Source of the DNA: Saxidomus purpurata
Taxonomy: Eukaryota; Mollusca; Bivalvia; Venerida; Veneridae
Assembly: GCA_022818135.1 (NCBI GenBank)
Contig: JAFMSR010000017.1
Location: 13,166,602 to 13,230,601, forward strand
Direction of reading: 5' to 3'
Length of the DNA stretch: 64,000 bases
The notes under the pieces are model-generated. The model made no database searches and was not told the DNA's origin. It was given only the letters and a program-made list of their open reading frames with translations. Every line of letters starts with the position of its first letter. The stretch's first letter is position 1. A program made the translations under genes and the position numbers. This document shows positions 35,901 to 42,503 of the stretch, piece by piece.

Positions 35901-36718
35901 CCGGTTAGACCCCTTTTTTTTTTATCGTATATTTTATAGTTGTCAATCCTTAGATTCAGAAAGCACCCATCCAAAAATGATATTGCTGGTTTCAATGTCA
36001 AGTTAATGAGACTAATCATACTAATGGGTGAACTAAACAACAAAGCTTTGATGATGGTCAAATATTATACCACAGACCATGAAACAAATACATACAGTTG
36101 TAAACCAAATTAATAAAGATCCATATAGTGAATCCATTTCATTAGCAACCAGTAATACAGGCGAAAGCTACAAGGGCGACCATACGTAAATTTATGTACG
36201 AGTATTTATTTGAATACTGAAAGCAATCAAATTAATGATTTCACATATACCCATGCGAAATTGAGAAGTGCGGCAACTTTGTAAAATCATGCTAACATTT
36301 CTACAGTACCCAGAATTCCATTTACTGCTTATTTTTAATTTTAAAACATTTATTTTACTGTTATCTATTCTAAAATACACATTTCTCCTCTGAATTAATC
36401 TTATAACCCATGGAAATGAAAATAATTTCTGAAAAATATCGTTTAAATGAAATGACGTAACATATCACGTGCTGGAAATTGTGCAGTTACTTCTTCTTAC
36501 AGTATACAGTAGTAGAATGTAATCGCTGTGAGGGGTTTTCGCCCGATATAGGTTTTACCTATTTTCAAATTGAATAATAATCTGAAATTAGGACTGCTGA
36601 GGTCGAAAATAAACGGTACGAACTAGCCACACAAAAGGAAAGCTTCATTAGCAACGATAATGAAATGTAATTACACAAACGCTTTTGTTGTTACCTTTTT
36701 GCTGAGGTACACAAACAT
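8878..36718 (-). CDS. WDR35: WDR35 / IFT121, intraflagellar transport IFT-A subunit (partial, 23 exons, 3' end missing)
   Basis: The conceptual product follows animal WDR35 nearly end to end from residue 1 to 868; the family is usually about 1,170-1,180 residues, so the C-terminal quarter is absent. WDR35 is a peripheral IFT-A subunit that works in retrograde ciliary transport and in entry of membrane proteins into cilia. Residues 1 to about 650 form the two WD40 beta-propellers, and the rest begins the TPR-like alpha-solenoid. Diagnostic stretches include [78 protein letters not shown] and [15 protein letters not shown]. All 23 exons have consistent phases and AG acceptors; 22 donors are GT and one is GC. 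Missing exons should encode the rest of the solenoid and the C-terminal zinc-ribbon cysteines; they lie in the 8236-8735 gap or left of position 1. Family assignment is near certain; exon edges are inferred by eye. Confidence 0.96.
9681..9748. repeat. (TGTAT)n microsatellite
   Basis: About a dozen TGTAT-like pentamers with a few interruptions, in the intron between WDR35 exons 22 and 23. Confidence 0.92.
9832..9964 (-). CDS. WDR35: WDR35 exon 22 (residues 803-847)
   Basis: Encodes [20 protein letters not shown] then [20 protein letters not shown] and HKLFP. Acceptor TTTACAG, donor GTATGC; ends in phase 0. Confidence 0.95.
10385..10583 (+). mobile_element. tRNA-derived SINE copy, degraded head
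   Basis: B-box-like GGTTGCAGGTTCAAGCCCC is followed by the family body GACACCAGTACTGGTTTTTC, GGAAGCAGACTCGAG and CAATCGAGCTAAAATAAATT. The A-box region is poorly preserved. Located in the intron after WDR35 exon 21, antisense to the gene. Confidence 0.82.
10683..10826 (-). CDS. WDR35: WDR35 exon 21 (residues 755-803)
   Basis: Encodes [20 protein letters not shown], then [20 protein letters not shown] and YYADRQK. Acceptor TTTGCAG, donor GTACGG; leaves phase 2 (TG of a Trp codon). A SINE lies about 100 bp into the following intron. Confidence 0.95.
11331..11416 (-). CDS. WDR35: WDR35 exon 20 (residues 727-755)
   Basis: Encodes [20 protein letters not shown] then RKYLDMDR, a solenoid helix pair. 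Acceptor CTTACAG, donor GTCAGT; leaves phase 2. Confidence 0.95.
12296..12502 (-). CDS. WDR35: WDR35 exon 19 (residues 658-726)
   Basis: Largest exon seen, 207 nt. Encodes [20 protein letters not shown], then [20 protein letters not shown] and [20 protein letters not shown], start of the TPR-like solenoid. Acceptor TTTTCAG, donor GTATGT; phase 0. Confidence 0.96.
12886..12979 (-). mobile_element. Truncated SINE fragment
   Basis: Reverse-oriented tail and body of the SINE family: TTCTTCTCAATCAAGC and GGAAGTGGACTCGAGAGTGA read on the minus strand, up to GACACCAGTACTGG. The tRNA head is absent. Confidence 0.8.
13183..13311 (-). CDS. WDR35: WDR35 exon 18 (residues 615-657)
   Basis: Encodes [20 protein letters not shown], then [20 protein letters not shown] and EIK. 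Acceptor TTAACAG, donor GTCAGT; phase 0 to 0. It marks the change from propeller 2 to the alpha-solenoid. Confidence 0.95.
13431..13502 (-). mobile_element. SINE tail fragment
   Basis: A 70-bp minus-strand piece matching the AGGAAGTGGACTCAAGAGTG to CAATCAAGCTAACA part of the family. It abuts the head of the next tandem-core element, indicating nested or serial insertion. Confidence 0.75.
13503..14826. repeat. Tandem-core element, roughly 140-170-bp units
   Basis: Head ACAAGAGCTGTCTCATGACA...CTCAACTATTCG, then units marked by AAGTTAAAAAGGGGCATAA at about 13974, 14116, 14278, 14445 and 14607. The tail is ACGCCGACGCTGGGGCGAGT...TTCGAATAGTCGAGC. Head and tail carry inverted TATTCG(AA)...motifs. 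Two near-identical 100-bp blocks with G runs (13680 and 13745) also lie near the head. Sits in the intron between WDR35 exons 17 and 18. Confidence 0.85.
14828..14912 (-). mobile_element. SINE head fragment
   Basis: Minus strand reads GGAGGTTGCGGGTTCAAGTC (B-box type), then GACACCAGTACTG. It joins directly to the AGTCGAGCTAAAAA tail of the preceding element. Confidence 0.75.
15156..15224 (-). CDS. WDR35: WDR35 exon 17 (residues 592-614), GC splice donor
   Basis: Encodes [20 protein letters not shown] then DPE. Acceptor TTTTCAG. The exon must end at GAG for the frame to continue into [10 protein letters not shown] of the next exon, and the intron there begins GCAAGT, so the donor is GC rather than GT. 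Confidence 0.93.
15478..15560. repeat. ATC-rich low-complexity tract
   Basis: Imperfect CATCATCAT repeats inside the intron between WDR35 exons 16 and 17; a second ATCATC run lies at 15690-15705. Confidence 0.85.
15734..15875 (-). CDS. WDR35: WDR35 exon 16 (residues 544-591)
   Basis: Encodes [20 protein letters not shown] then [20 protein letters not shown] and WDMRWAE. Acceptor TTTTCAG, donor GTAATT; ends in phase 0. Confidence 0.96.
16276..16385 (-). CDS. WDR35: WDR35 exon 15 (residues 508-544)
   Basis: Encodes [20 protein letters not shown] then [16 protein letters not shown]. The acceptor TTTATAG is used rather than the AG five bases further on, which would break the frame. Donor GTATGT, leaves phase 2. 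Confidence 0.94.
17159..17212 (-). CDS. WDR35: WDR35 exon 14 (residues 490-507)
   Basis: A 54-nt exon encoding [18 protein letters not shown]. Acceptor TTTACAG; donor GTGGGT, chosen because it keeps frame with GRESG at the start of the next exon. Confidence 0.92.
17575..17647 (-). CDS. WDR35: WDR35 exon 13 (residues 465-489)
   Basis: Encodes [20 protein letters not shown] then SKAFT, matching the HVDDTPSGS..LDYSK linker of vertebrates. Acceptor ATTACAG, donor GTTAGT; ends in phase 0. Confidence 0.92.
18389..18530 (-). CDS. WDR35: WDR35 exon 12 (residues 418-465)
   Basis: Encodes [20 protein letters not shown] then [17 protein letters not shown]. Acceptor TGTACAG, donor GTTTGT; leaves phase 2. 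Confidence 0.95.
19347..19494 (-). CDS. WDR35: WDR35 exon 11 (residues 369-418)
   Basis: Encodes [20 protein letters not shown], then [20 protein letters not shown] and GTPLDSKYI. Acceptor CTTCCAG, donor GTAAGA; leaves phase 1. Confidence 0.96.
19888..19985 (+). mobile_element. tRNA-like SINE head, second type
   Basis: Contains TGGCCTTAGCCAAGTGTTTA (A-box-like) and GGTTTGAATCCTGG (B-box-like), about 70 bp apart, as in class II tRNAs with a long variable arm. Acceptor stem pairing is poor, so it is a pseudo-tRNA or SINE head rather than a functional tRNA. Antisense to WDR35 beside exon 10. Confidence 0.5.
20002..20094 (-). CDS. WDR35: WDR35 exon 10 (residues 338-368)
   Basis: Encodes [20 protein letters not shown] then [11 protein letters not shown]. 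Acceptor TTTTAG, donor GTATAT; 93 nt, phase 0 to 0. A tRNA-like SINE head lies just past the donor on the opposite strand. Confidence 0.95.
20931..21056 (-). CDS. WDR35: WDR35 exon 9 (residues 296-337)
   Basis: Encodes [20 protein letters not shown] then [20 protein letters not shown] and YK. Acceptor TGTTTAG, donor GTTGGT; 126 nt, phase 0 to 0. Confidence 0.95.
21184..21261. repeat. Short inverted repeat
   Basis: GGTTGATTGTGAAACTGTTG in the left arm is mirrored with few mismatches by CAATAGTTTCACTATCAATC in the right arm; loop of about 20 bp. Intron after WDR35 exon 9... exon 8 side. Confidence 0.75.
21562..21707 (-). CDS. WDR35: WDR35 exon 8 (residues 247-295)
   Basis: Encodes [16 protein letters not shown], then [20 protein letters not shown] and QFYGPYGE. 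Acceptor TTTCCAG, donor GTAAGT; ends in phase 0. Confidence 0.96.
21880..22460. mobile_element. Hairpin MITE split by a second MITE
   Basis: The left half begins ACTGTAAAAGTCATTTTTTC and GTGAGG; the right half ends CTCGCAAATTTAACTAC and TTTTACAGCAC, inverted partners of each other. Between them lies a different 370-bp element at 21985-22357. The simplest reading is that the inner element landed in the outer one. Confidence 0.6.
21985..22357 (+). mobile_element. 370-bp MITE, copy A
   Basis: Begins ATTTATGAAATAACATCTGT and ends CGTGAGTCATGTTAG. An internal inverted repeat pairs GTTTAATAAACAATGATTTG with ATTCATTGTTTATTAGAC. A copy in the opposite orientation lies at 33917-34287. Confidence 0.8.
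22842..23007 (-). CDS. WDR35: WDR35 exon 7 (residues 192-247)
   Basis: Encodes [20 protein letters not shown] then [13 protein letters not shown], matching the conserved [23 protein letters not shown] region in two parts. Acceptor TTACCAG, donor GTGAGT, leaves phase 1. Confidence 0.95.
23370..23450 (-). CDS. WDR35: WDR35 exon 6 (residues 165-191)
   Basis: Encodes [20 protein letters not shown] then DNMGNFI. Acceptor TATTTCAG, donor GTGAGT; 81 nt, phase 0 at both ends. Confidence 0.95.
23660..24624. repeat. Tandem-core element, units of roughly 120 bp
   Basis: Repeated blocks of GACCTTGACCTTGAGCTGAC, TTGAAACATGG, AACTTTCATGAAAATCCTTC and GGAGATATGGAGC. The tail ACGCTGACTCCTATATACAA...GGGGGTATAATAAA resembles that of the elements at 25823 and 27906. 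Its end lies about 12 bp from the donor of WDR35 exon 5. Confidence 0.85.
24637..24818 (-). CDS. WDR35: WDR35 exon 5 (residues 104-164)
   Basis: Encodes [20 protein letters not shown], then [20 protein letters not shown] and [21 protein letters not shown]. Donor GTGAGA, phase 0. The tail of a tandem-core repeat element ends only about a dozen bases past this donor. Confidence 0.96.
24838..24910. repeat. ATGTATATACTAC microsatellite
   Basis: Three perfect TACTACATGTATA-type units pass into TACATGTACATGTAATATA, directly behind the acceptor of WDR35 exon 5. Confidence 0.88.
24938..25142. mobile_element. Hairpin MITE, arms about 90 bp
   Basis: Left arm CATTAATGTTGCTATAGATG...CTCTTGTTT and right arm AAACAAGAGCATAGGCTACA...TTAAT pair over most of their length. 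The inner arms GAGATTTACACATGTAT / ATACATGTGTAAATCT are almost perfect. Confidence 0.82.
25823..26590. mobile_element. Tandem-core element, copy 1 (pearl/Helentron-like candidate)
   Basis: Head AGACCTATCACTAAATATGA, then about four and a half units of roughly 140 bp marked by CACTGCACTTCCTCTCATTG and TTGAATTCCAACCAGTAG. The tail is GGGGTGACTCCTATATACCC. A second copy with the same head, core and tail is at 27906. Bivalve pearl-type non-autonomous elements have this head, tandem core and tail layout; that assignment is inference. Confidence 0.78.
27377..27469 (-). CDS. WDR35: WDR35 exon 4 (residues 73-104)
   Basis: Encodes [18 protein letters not shown] then [12 protein letters not shown], a complete WD repeat strand set. 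Acceptor TGATCAG, donor GTAGGA, phase 1 to phase 1. Confidence 0.95.
27906..28572. mobile_element. Tandem-core element, copy 2
   Basis: Head AGACCTATCACTAAATGTGA, core units with CACTGCACTTCCTCTCATTG, tail GGTGACTCCTTATACCCCCC and GTTTCGGGGGTATAATAAA. Lies in the intron between WDR35 exons 3 and 4, in the same orientation as copy 1. Confidence 0.78.
28573..30330. other. Intronic AT-rich DNA without recognised features
   Basis: Part of the intron between WDR35 exons 3 and 4. Homopolymer A runs and scattered short palindromes only; no exon or RNA gene was recognised on either strand. Confidence 0.55.
30340..30995. mobile_element. Possible 650-bp DNA element with short terminal inverted repeats
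   Basis: Near the left edge ACTGCTTAATCACAGGTACC is mirrored at the right edge by GGGTACCTGCATGCTTAATT. Inside is a strong hairpin at 30693-30824. No coding capacity, and the target duplication is unclear. Confidence 0.5.
30693..30824. repeat. Strong 132-bp hairpin
   Basis: GTTATTTGGTTTTTGATGTG and ATATGGGGATATATTACCCG in the left arm are mirrored by CGGGTAATATATCCCCATAT and CAAAAACCAAATAAC in the right arm. Confidence 0.9.
31408..31482 (-). CDS. WDR35: WDR35 exon 3 (residues 48-73)
   Basis: Acceptor TTTGCAG. Encodes [20 protein letters not shown] followed by LEGHSG, a highly conserved family stretch. Donor GTAATG, phase 1. Confidence 0.94.
31945..32180. repeat. Short tandem repeat, about 58-bp unit, four copies
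   Basis: Marked by CCTTGTATACAGTCTATTAA and AACTTTTTTAGCAT, each recurring at about 58-bp spacing with increasing divergence. Intron between WDR35 exons 2 and 3. Confidence 0.78.
33241..33335 (+). mobile_element. tRNA-like element (pseudo-tRNA or SINE head)
   Basis: A-box-like CGTGGTGTATTGGTAGAG at about 33248 and a near-perfect B box GAGTTCGAATCCC at 33312 are separated by about 50 bp. The 5' TTGTCACCG does not form a good acceptor stem with the 3' CACCGACACCCA, arguing against a working tRNA. Confidence 0.5.
33917..34287 (-). mobile_element. 370-bp MITE, copy B (inverted relative to copy A)
   Basis: Reverse complement begins ATTTATGAAATAACATTCGT and carries the same internal palindrome around AATAAACAATGATTGG and the same CGTGAGTCATGTTAG end. 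Found in the intron between WDR35 exons 2 and 3. Confidence 0.8.
34585..35012. mobile_element. hAT-type MITE, 412 bp, with perfect 8-bp target duplication
   Basis: The element (34593-35004) starts TAGGGATGT and ends ACATCCCTA. It is flanked on both sides by GTTATCAC (34585-34592 and 35005-35012). An 8-bp duplication with short inverted ends is the hAT hallmark. No transposase; non-autonomous. It sits about 85 bp past the donor of WDR35 exon 2. Confidence 0.86.
35097..35214 (-). CDS. WDR35: WDR35 exon 2 (residues 9-48)
   Basis: Starts after a TTTTGCAG acceptor with IAIPNN and runs through [20 protein letters not shown], the first blade of the N-terminal propeller. Ends CAAATAG before GTACGT (phase 1). 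A hAT-type MITE sits about 90 bp into the following intron. Confidence 0.95.
36642..36655 (+). promoter_or_regulatory. Candidate RFX X-box near WDR35 first exon
   Basis: GCTTCATTAGCAAC matches the X-box pattern RYYNYYWWRRNRAC at 13 of 14 positions. It lies about 40 bp inside intron 1. Ciliary IFT genes are commonly controlled by RFX factors (established), but the site is downstream rather than upstream of the ATG. A similar ATTTCATTAGCAAC occurs at 36136-36149. Confidence 0.25.
36695..36718 (-). CDS. WDR35: WDR35 coding exon 1 (residues 1-8)
   Basis: A 24-nt coding exon encodes MFVYLSKK, close to the MFFYLSKK start I recall for vertebrate WDR35. The ATG has A at -3 and the exon ends AAAAAG before GTAACA (phase 0). 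It is too short for ORF finders and was located by expected sequence and phase. The 5' UTR extends to higher coordinates, with no obvious core promoter. Confidence 0.88.
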
Positions 36719-37409
36719 TGTTTAATCACTAAGAATCCTCCCAAAGCTTAATCTATCGCTAAAAAATTGATAAAAATTCATCCGTTTTACGACAAATGTT
36801 TGGAATTTAAGCGTTTCTCATGCATTTGAGATTTCACGGAGCACGATATAACCCGTTGTACGGTATCCAAGCGGAATTTATTCAGCTAAATAGTTGTAGA
36901 CTTTATAGTCGTTTTAAGATTGATCCAATCAATTTTAAAAGTTTGTCATTAAATCAGATTTATTAATTAAGAGTCGGGATAAAATGACTATTATTTATCT
37001 TTTTAACACTTGTAAGGGTAGATCATCTTCGTTCTTAAAAAGTTTACAGCAATTGGTGACATTTATAATACTAAACAATGTATTTGTGTTTCCAAACTTT
37101 CAACTGTTATATAAAGATTTTTGGTAGATACAAACTTGAAGGTAAATCTTTACTGGTCGTACAAACAGGTCGCGATGCTTTCAAATTGAACATTTCTTCA
37201 CATTTGATATGACATTTATACAATGGAACTATTTTCATTAATTCATCCAGTTGCATATTTCATTTGGACCATTGTGCCCAATGTTGACTTACAGATAATG
37301 GATAAATGGAGTTACTTTTAGATGAGTGTTCATTGCTTGCTTAGTTGTATGAGGTTCTTGGCGCTCTAACCTCAGAAAAGTTATTGGATAAATTGGTAAA
37401 CAGTTCCAC

Positions 37410-37447
37410 GGAAGTATACACTACAATGTAGTGTAGTGTATACTTCC
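37410..37447. repeat. Perfect 15-bp inverted repeat
   Basis: GGAAGTATACACTAC and GTAGTGTATACTTCC flank an 8-bp loop. Confidence 0.92.
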
Positions 37448-38308
37448 ATGACAGTTCTGAGAATATTCGGGTCGTACCGATTATAGCCTCTTTAGAGGAT
37501 GGTGGACCCAATAAACACAATTACAAACAAACAGACAGTTCTGAGTTACTCTTCTATAAGTAAGTCTGGATTCTGTGTTTGCTTGTGTAAATATATAAGA
37601 GACCACTTTATTTATTTAATCTTTTGATAACTATGTGATGTATTATCATTTCTATCCTACTAGCTCGATGCTTGCAGAAAAGTGTGTTAATACATGTACC
37701 AGCATACTGATTTTCTGTCTTTTACCAGTCTCATCACCACAATTTTGAAATATGTCCTGTAATTGGTCAAAGTTTAGCAATTAAAAAAGAAGAAAACCAA
37801 AATGCAAGAGCAATATATCATTCCCCTACATGTGTATTACAAAGCATTTAATTCTTTAGAAACAAATTTACTGGGTCATTAAAAACTTGCAGCGTTTTTA
37901 AAAGAAGTTGCAGTTAATTTAAGAGTCACACTGACAATTATACTATACAAGTTATAGATTAATTTTGAGGTAAATATTTATTTTTACGGTCATGTAAAAA
38001 TGTGATATTGACCGATGACAAACTTATGAGCTGAACTCGCACCAATGGATGATCTTGTAACGTTTATGATGTACGACAACGAAGGCTAAACTGGGGATGA
38101 AGTCATTACTAAACAACAAAGAGCGTCATTTACCGAGATGTTCGTCATGGTCAGTAGTATTTTGATTTGATTTGATGAGAATTTTATCAAGGTCCGTCCA
38201 AAAGAGCACTTATGTTAGCTTAATATCTGGATGAGACCCTGGCATGTCTCCCGTCATGCCTAAAAAACAAAATTTTGAAGCCGGAAATAGGAGAAATTTA
38301 TTTAGTGA

Positions 38309-38388
38309 GCAATATTCACTGAACAATGCCTAATGAGAATTATTCAGTAAGCAATAACTCAGTAAGCATTGTTCAGTGAATATTGTTC
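38309..38388. repeat. Inverted repeat built on TTCAGTGA
   Basis: GAGCAATATTCACTGAACAA is mirrored by TTGTTCAGTGAATATTGTTC; further CAGTGAAG and TTCAGTG copies continue to about 38460. Confidence 0.8.
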
Positions 38389-38699
38389 CGTTTGCACTGC
38401 TCTGTGAAGTGAACATTGCTCAGTTAGCCCTACCCAGTGAAGCGAACATATTTCAGTGCATTTTAAGTACTTTTCAAAAGGATTCGTGTTCGGTAAACTT
38501 TGTTTTACTAATATGCATAAACATATGATATCTTAATCTCAATATTATTTGATTGCATTGATAAAAATCAATTGACAAATTTGCCAAGATAAAGCATTCA
38601 GACACAAAATTTTAGTTTCTGTCGAACTGCAATGTTTGATAAAAGTCCATATACAGAGGTTTCTATCGGTCTTAATTTTGTGTTGCAGTACATGTACAT

Positions 38700-38888
38700 C
38701 TGTGTGTGAGCCTAACCTTCTCCAGAGATGAAACCTCGATTGTGTTGTCGCCGTCCTTCATGGTCAACAATTTGCTTCGGCGTGTATTTTTTCTGTTAGA
38801 AACCGCCGAAACAATACAAACTGCAAGAGCCAGTTTCTTTGATACAGCTGCATGTAATGTATATGCCACAGTTATCTTGTATCTCTAT
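38700..38888 (-). other. Possible orphan exon, function unknown
   Basis: On the minus strand an open segment is bounded by an acceptor-like CTTTCTATAG and a donor-like GAGAAG/GTTAGG. It reads RYKITVAYTLHAAVSKKLAL, then AVCIVSAVSNRKNTRRSKLL and TMKDGDNTIEVSSLEK; the middle is hydrophobic. A second internal acceptor (TTTCTAACAG) would give a shorter exon. I recognise no family, and no flanking exons were found. It lies 2 kb upstream of WDR35 on the same strand and could be an alternative exon, a separate gene or chance. Confidence 0.22.
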
Positions 38889-39778
38889 AGAAAGGGTTAA
38901 ATGAAGACGATTCATTAAAACATGGGCCCCAGCTGTTTGTGTGATTGTATATCCTTATTACATGCATTTAGATACTGTAAAAATGGTTCCCTGTTCGTTT
39001 AATAGTAGCTGGTAACCTGTGTTATTTAAAACATTTTGTTTGTAGATGTGCCTCTCGTCCGCCGTCCTTATTCAAGGTATGTACGGTGCGACCTGTAGAT
39101 TTTAAAAAACTTTGCCTTTTCGGTAATGTGCCTGCGAAATAATTCACTCGGGCCTCGCCCTCGTGAATTAATCCGCCAGGCAGATCACCTCTGGGGAATG
39201 CTTCAATTTTGATAAAGCACTCAAGGCCATACAGGTTATTTTCTTAATTAAATCGGTATGGCCGTAACAATATAATTTTATCGCAAAAGGAAATGTATGT
39301 GTTAAAACGTAAAGATGGTGTTCCTTAATCAATAAAAAAAACTTTCAAATAAAGAGAAATTGCAAACAATTTGCAACCTTTCGGATCCCATTGCTGTGTA
39401 ATCCTCTCAATTTATCAATCGACCAATCAAAGTTGCGGTACCTATCATCGGAATAAGCCGGAAGTAAAGGTGATAGAGACAGCCACCAGCCGAAAAAAAC
39501 TAAAATCAACAGCCCTACGCTTCTTTGAATTGAGTTTTGGAACACCAGTGTCAAAATTATTGCTTTTCAAATGGTTTCCCCACAGAACATGTCATTTTTG
39601 CAAAATAATGGATGTTTTAAATACATGTAGTCTATTTGATTGTATACCGGTGTGTATATCATCTGAAACAATGATTCATTGCATCAATGAGCATATTAAA
39701 ACATCAACACACAATCGCAAATAACCCAGACTCATTCAAAGTCAAAATCAAGTTTAGTGAATGTTGATACGAGCACTT

Positions 39779-41853
39779 GTAAGCTCACCTGAGCCAGTGG
39801 CTCAGGATGAGCTTTTATGACCGATAAATGTCCCTCTTTCTTAAGTTATTCAAATGGTTCCGGTTGACTGAATTATATGGCCACCAAAGCTTATAATAGA
39901 AAATGTTTGAAAATATTCTACTCCCAAATCACAAGGTCCAGAGCTTACTATGTAAGTAGTTGGTACGTAGTATTGTCTCCTGGTCCTCTACCAAGTTTTT
40001 TTTCAAGTCATACCCCTAGTGCTCAAATTGGCCCCGCCCGAGTGGTAACTAGTTTAACATTGATTTATTCAGAAAAATCTTCTTTTCTTAAACCATAAGT
40101 CTCAGAGCTTAGGTATTTGTTTTGTAAAACAAAGTAAAAGTAAAGAACACTGTAGCTCTACAACATAACAAGAAAGTAAATAAGTAGGTCAATTTATGGG
40201 TATGATTTGAACAGTCTTGGTACAGGACAACTAAGCAATGAAACAAATCAAATAGGTAAGCTCTGAGCCTTGTGGTCTAGACAAGATTAAACATATTTTT
40301 GTATATGTAAAATCAATAAGCCCCTCGGCGGTGTCAATGTATGACTAGTAGGTATCTGACTAGGGCCATACTATCTGCAAAATACATAAGCTTTAGGCCT
40401 TGTTTGAGAAAAGAAGATTTTTGAAGAGTTCATTATTCTAATAAGACTTTGTAAAAACCGGTGATCCACGGGCGGGGTAAATTCTGACCCGGAGTCATAA
40501 TTTGAACAATTTTGATTGAGGTACGTCCACTATGCAATGCTACACTATCTAAGCTCTGGTCCTTGTGGTTTTAGACAAGTCTTTAGTCTTTCAAGTTTTT
40601 CATATATAAACCTATGAGACCCGGTGTCAAGATATCTTAGCTCTAGGCCTTGTGGTTTTAGAGAAGATTTGTCAAAGTTTACTCCTATAGAAATCTGTTT
40701 AAAATCAAGTGATCCCCGGTTGGATTCAATTTTGACACGGGGGTCGTGATTTGAACAGTCTTGGTAGAGGTCCACAGGCAACACCACGTGCCAACTACCT
40801 AAGCTCTGAGCCTTCTGGTTTCAGAACATTTTTTAAAGTTTTGGCTATATAAGCATATGTAAACTCCAGTGATCCCTAATTAGTTGGGGGAAGGGGGGAC
40901 GGGTCATGATTTGAACCATCTTGGTAATGTAACACTAAACAATGCTATATATCTAAGCTTTGGGCCTTTCGGTTTTTAAGAACATTTTTAATCAAAGCGC
41001 TGAAGACGCTGGATATGTTCGTGTATTCCAAATAATTTCAGTCTGTAATCTTCATTAGTGACGGCTATACCAGTTGGTAATAAGATACGAACAGAATGCA
41101 TCAGTTATAAATTGTATTTTGGATCGAATTATCTCCGTTTCTATTCCCGGTACACATAGACAGCAGGGATTTTCACTGTACTCAACAAAATGTTTTCACC
41201 TACAGTTCTACTGTCTGAAATCAGACACTGTAGTAGTTACGGCGCTTCGATAACACAAACGAGCAGGCAATAGCACCGATCAATAAGGGGATCAATTTAT
41301 TGTGCAGACCGACAAATTTAAGTAATAATGCGTATCTATAATGCCACAATATACATTTATAGAACGAATATGGTTGAGACCAGGAAGTAACGATGTTCAA
41401 ATGTTTTTCTGCAGTCATTGATATGTATTTTAACAAAATTGCTCATTCGATGCGGTTCAAGATAACGAGGCCTACAGTCGAATATAAGGTTAATTGCCTT
41501 CTACTTAAAACAATCACCACCTATGAAATATAGCACATCATTTAAACATCGACAACGTATCCTAACACTTGTCTTCTGCTTAAGGTGGTCACGCGTATTT
41601 CTAAAACATGAAGGAACGCAAACTAGCTCCCGCCAGGTCCGCAGAATAAACATATCAGCAATAGTAATAATACTTTCAGATTTGGTACTTAAGGAGTAGG
41701 CTTATGAAAACGGTAAGTAAATTTGTTTGTTACAAAAACATAAAAATCATTTTTGTTGCAAAACCAATATACAATGTTGACCAGGTGGTTTCAGAGGAGA
41801 TGTCGTTTGCACGCAATAGTTGACGGACGGAGGTGCCAGGTGAGCTAAAAATA
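39779..41853. repeat. Decayed, interrupted copy of the 165-bp tandem-core family
   Basis: Head hairpin GCTCACCTGAGCCAGTGGCT, diverged units with AGCTCTGAGCCTTGTGG and GGGTCATAATTTGAAC, and tail GACGGACGGAGGTGCCAGGT plus GAGCTAAAAAT. Matches the element at 1-1088 but is much more diverged, with about 700 bp of unrelated sequence inside (41000-41750). Confidence 0.75.
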
Positions 41854-41890
41854 AGAAATGTTAACCGACAAAAACTACATGAATACTAAT

Positions 41891-42103
41891 ACAAGGCATC
41901 GAAGGGGGGCGGTGGTGTAGAGGTTTAGGTGTCTGCCGCTCACCCCGGAGGTTGCAGATTCGAACCCTACCAAGGTCACGACCGTACCTCCTCATATGAC
42001 ACCAGTACTAGTTTTTCTAGGAAGCGGACTCGAGAGTGATTCTATTAGCTTTAATCTTTCTTCACAATAGAGCTAAAATATTTAGTATAAACTAACAAGG
42101 CAT
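41891..42103 (+). mobile_element. tRNA-derived SINE, nearly full length
   Basis: A box in GGTGGTGTAGAGGTTTAGG, B box in GGTTGCAGATTCGAACCC, body GACACCAGTACTAG and tail CACAATAGAGCTAAAAT, ending AGTATAAACTA. ACAAGGCAT at 41891-41899 and 42095-42103 is a probable target duplication. Lies 400 bp downstream of the GT61 gene. Confidence 0.85.
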
Positions 42104-42503
42104 AAATCAGCATTTTTTTAGAGAAGATAAAATACAGCTCTATCATATTATTCTATCAGTATAAAATGCATAGATTATATCTGAGCAAATACAATCTTAC
42201 CGTGGGGTTTTAAAATTACTTAAGTTTAGCTGGATTGCATTTTAAGCCGGAAACCTTAGAGTCACTCAAGTATCGTATGAAATAAAACTGACATCTGATA
42301 TAAAGATGGTGGCTATTACCTCCGGTGGAGATCGAACTTACATCCTCCGTACGAATCGGAGTGAATTCATTATAAAAACATAACATCACTCAATAACAAA
42401 GGTTCTTTATGCGAACTGAAAATGTTATATACAACACTCTATGGCACTTTGGTCGAATAAAGAATACGAACATTTCTTAAAAGATAAAACAAAATAAAAA
42501 TTT
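42104..42503. other. 3' flank of the GT61 gene
   Basis: Noncoding. No AATAAA-type signal could be picked out with confidence on the minus strand within this stretch. Confidence 0.5.

Larger units (their letters stand above)
36719..38699. other. 5' flank of WDR35
   Basis: AT-rich and noncoding. Should hold the WDR35 5' UTR and promoter, but no clear TATA, initiator or CpG-rich stretch was seen. Contains the palindromes at 37410-37447 and 38309-38388. Confidence 0.5.

Noticed and set aside
39371..39724. 117-codon plus-strand ORF
   Set aside because: No domain, no splice context and no sequence bias toward coding; likely chance.
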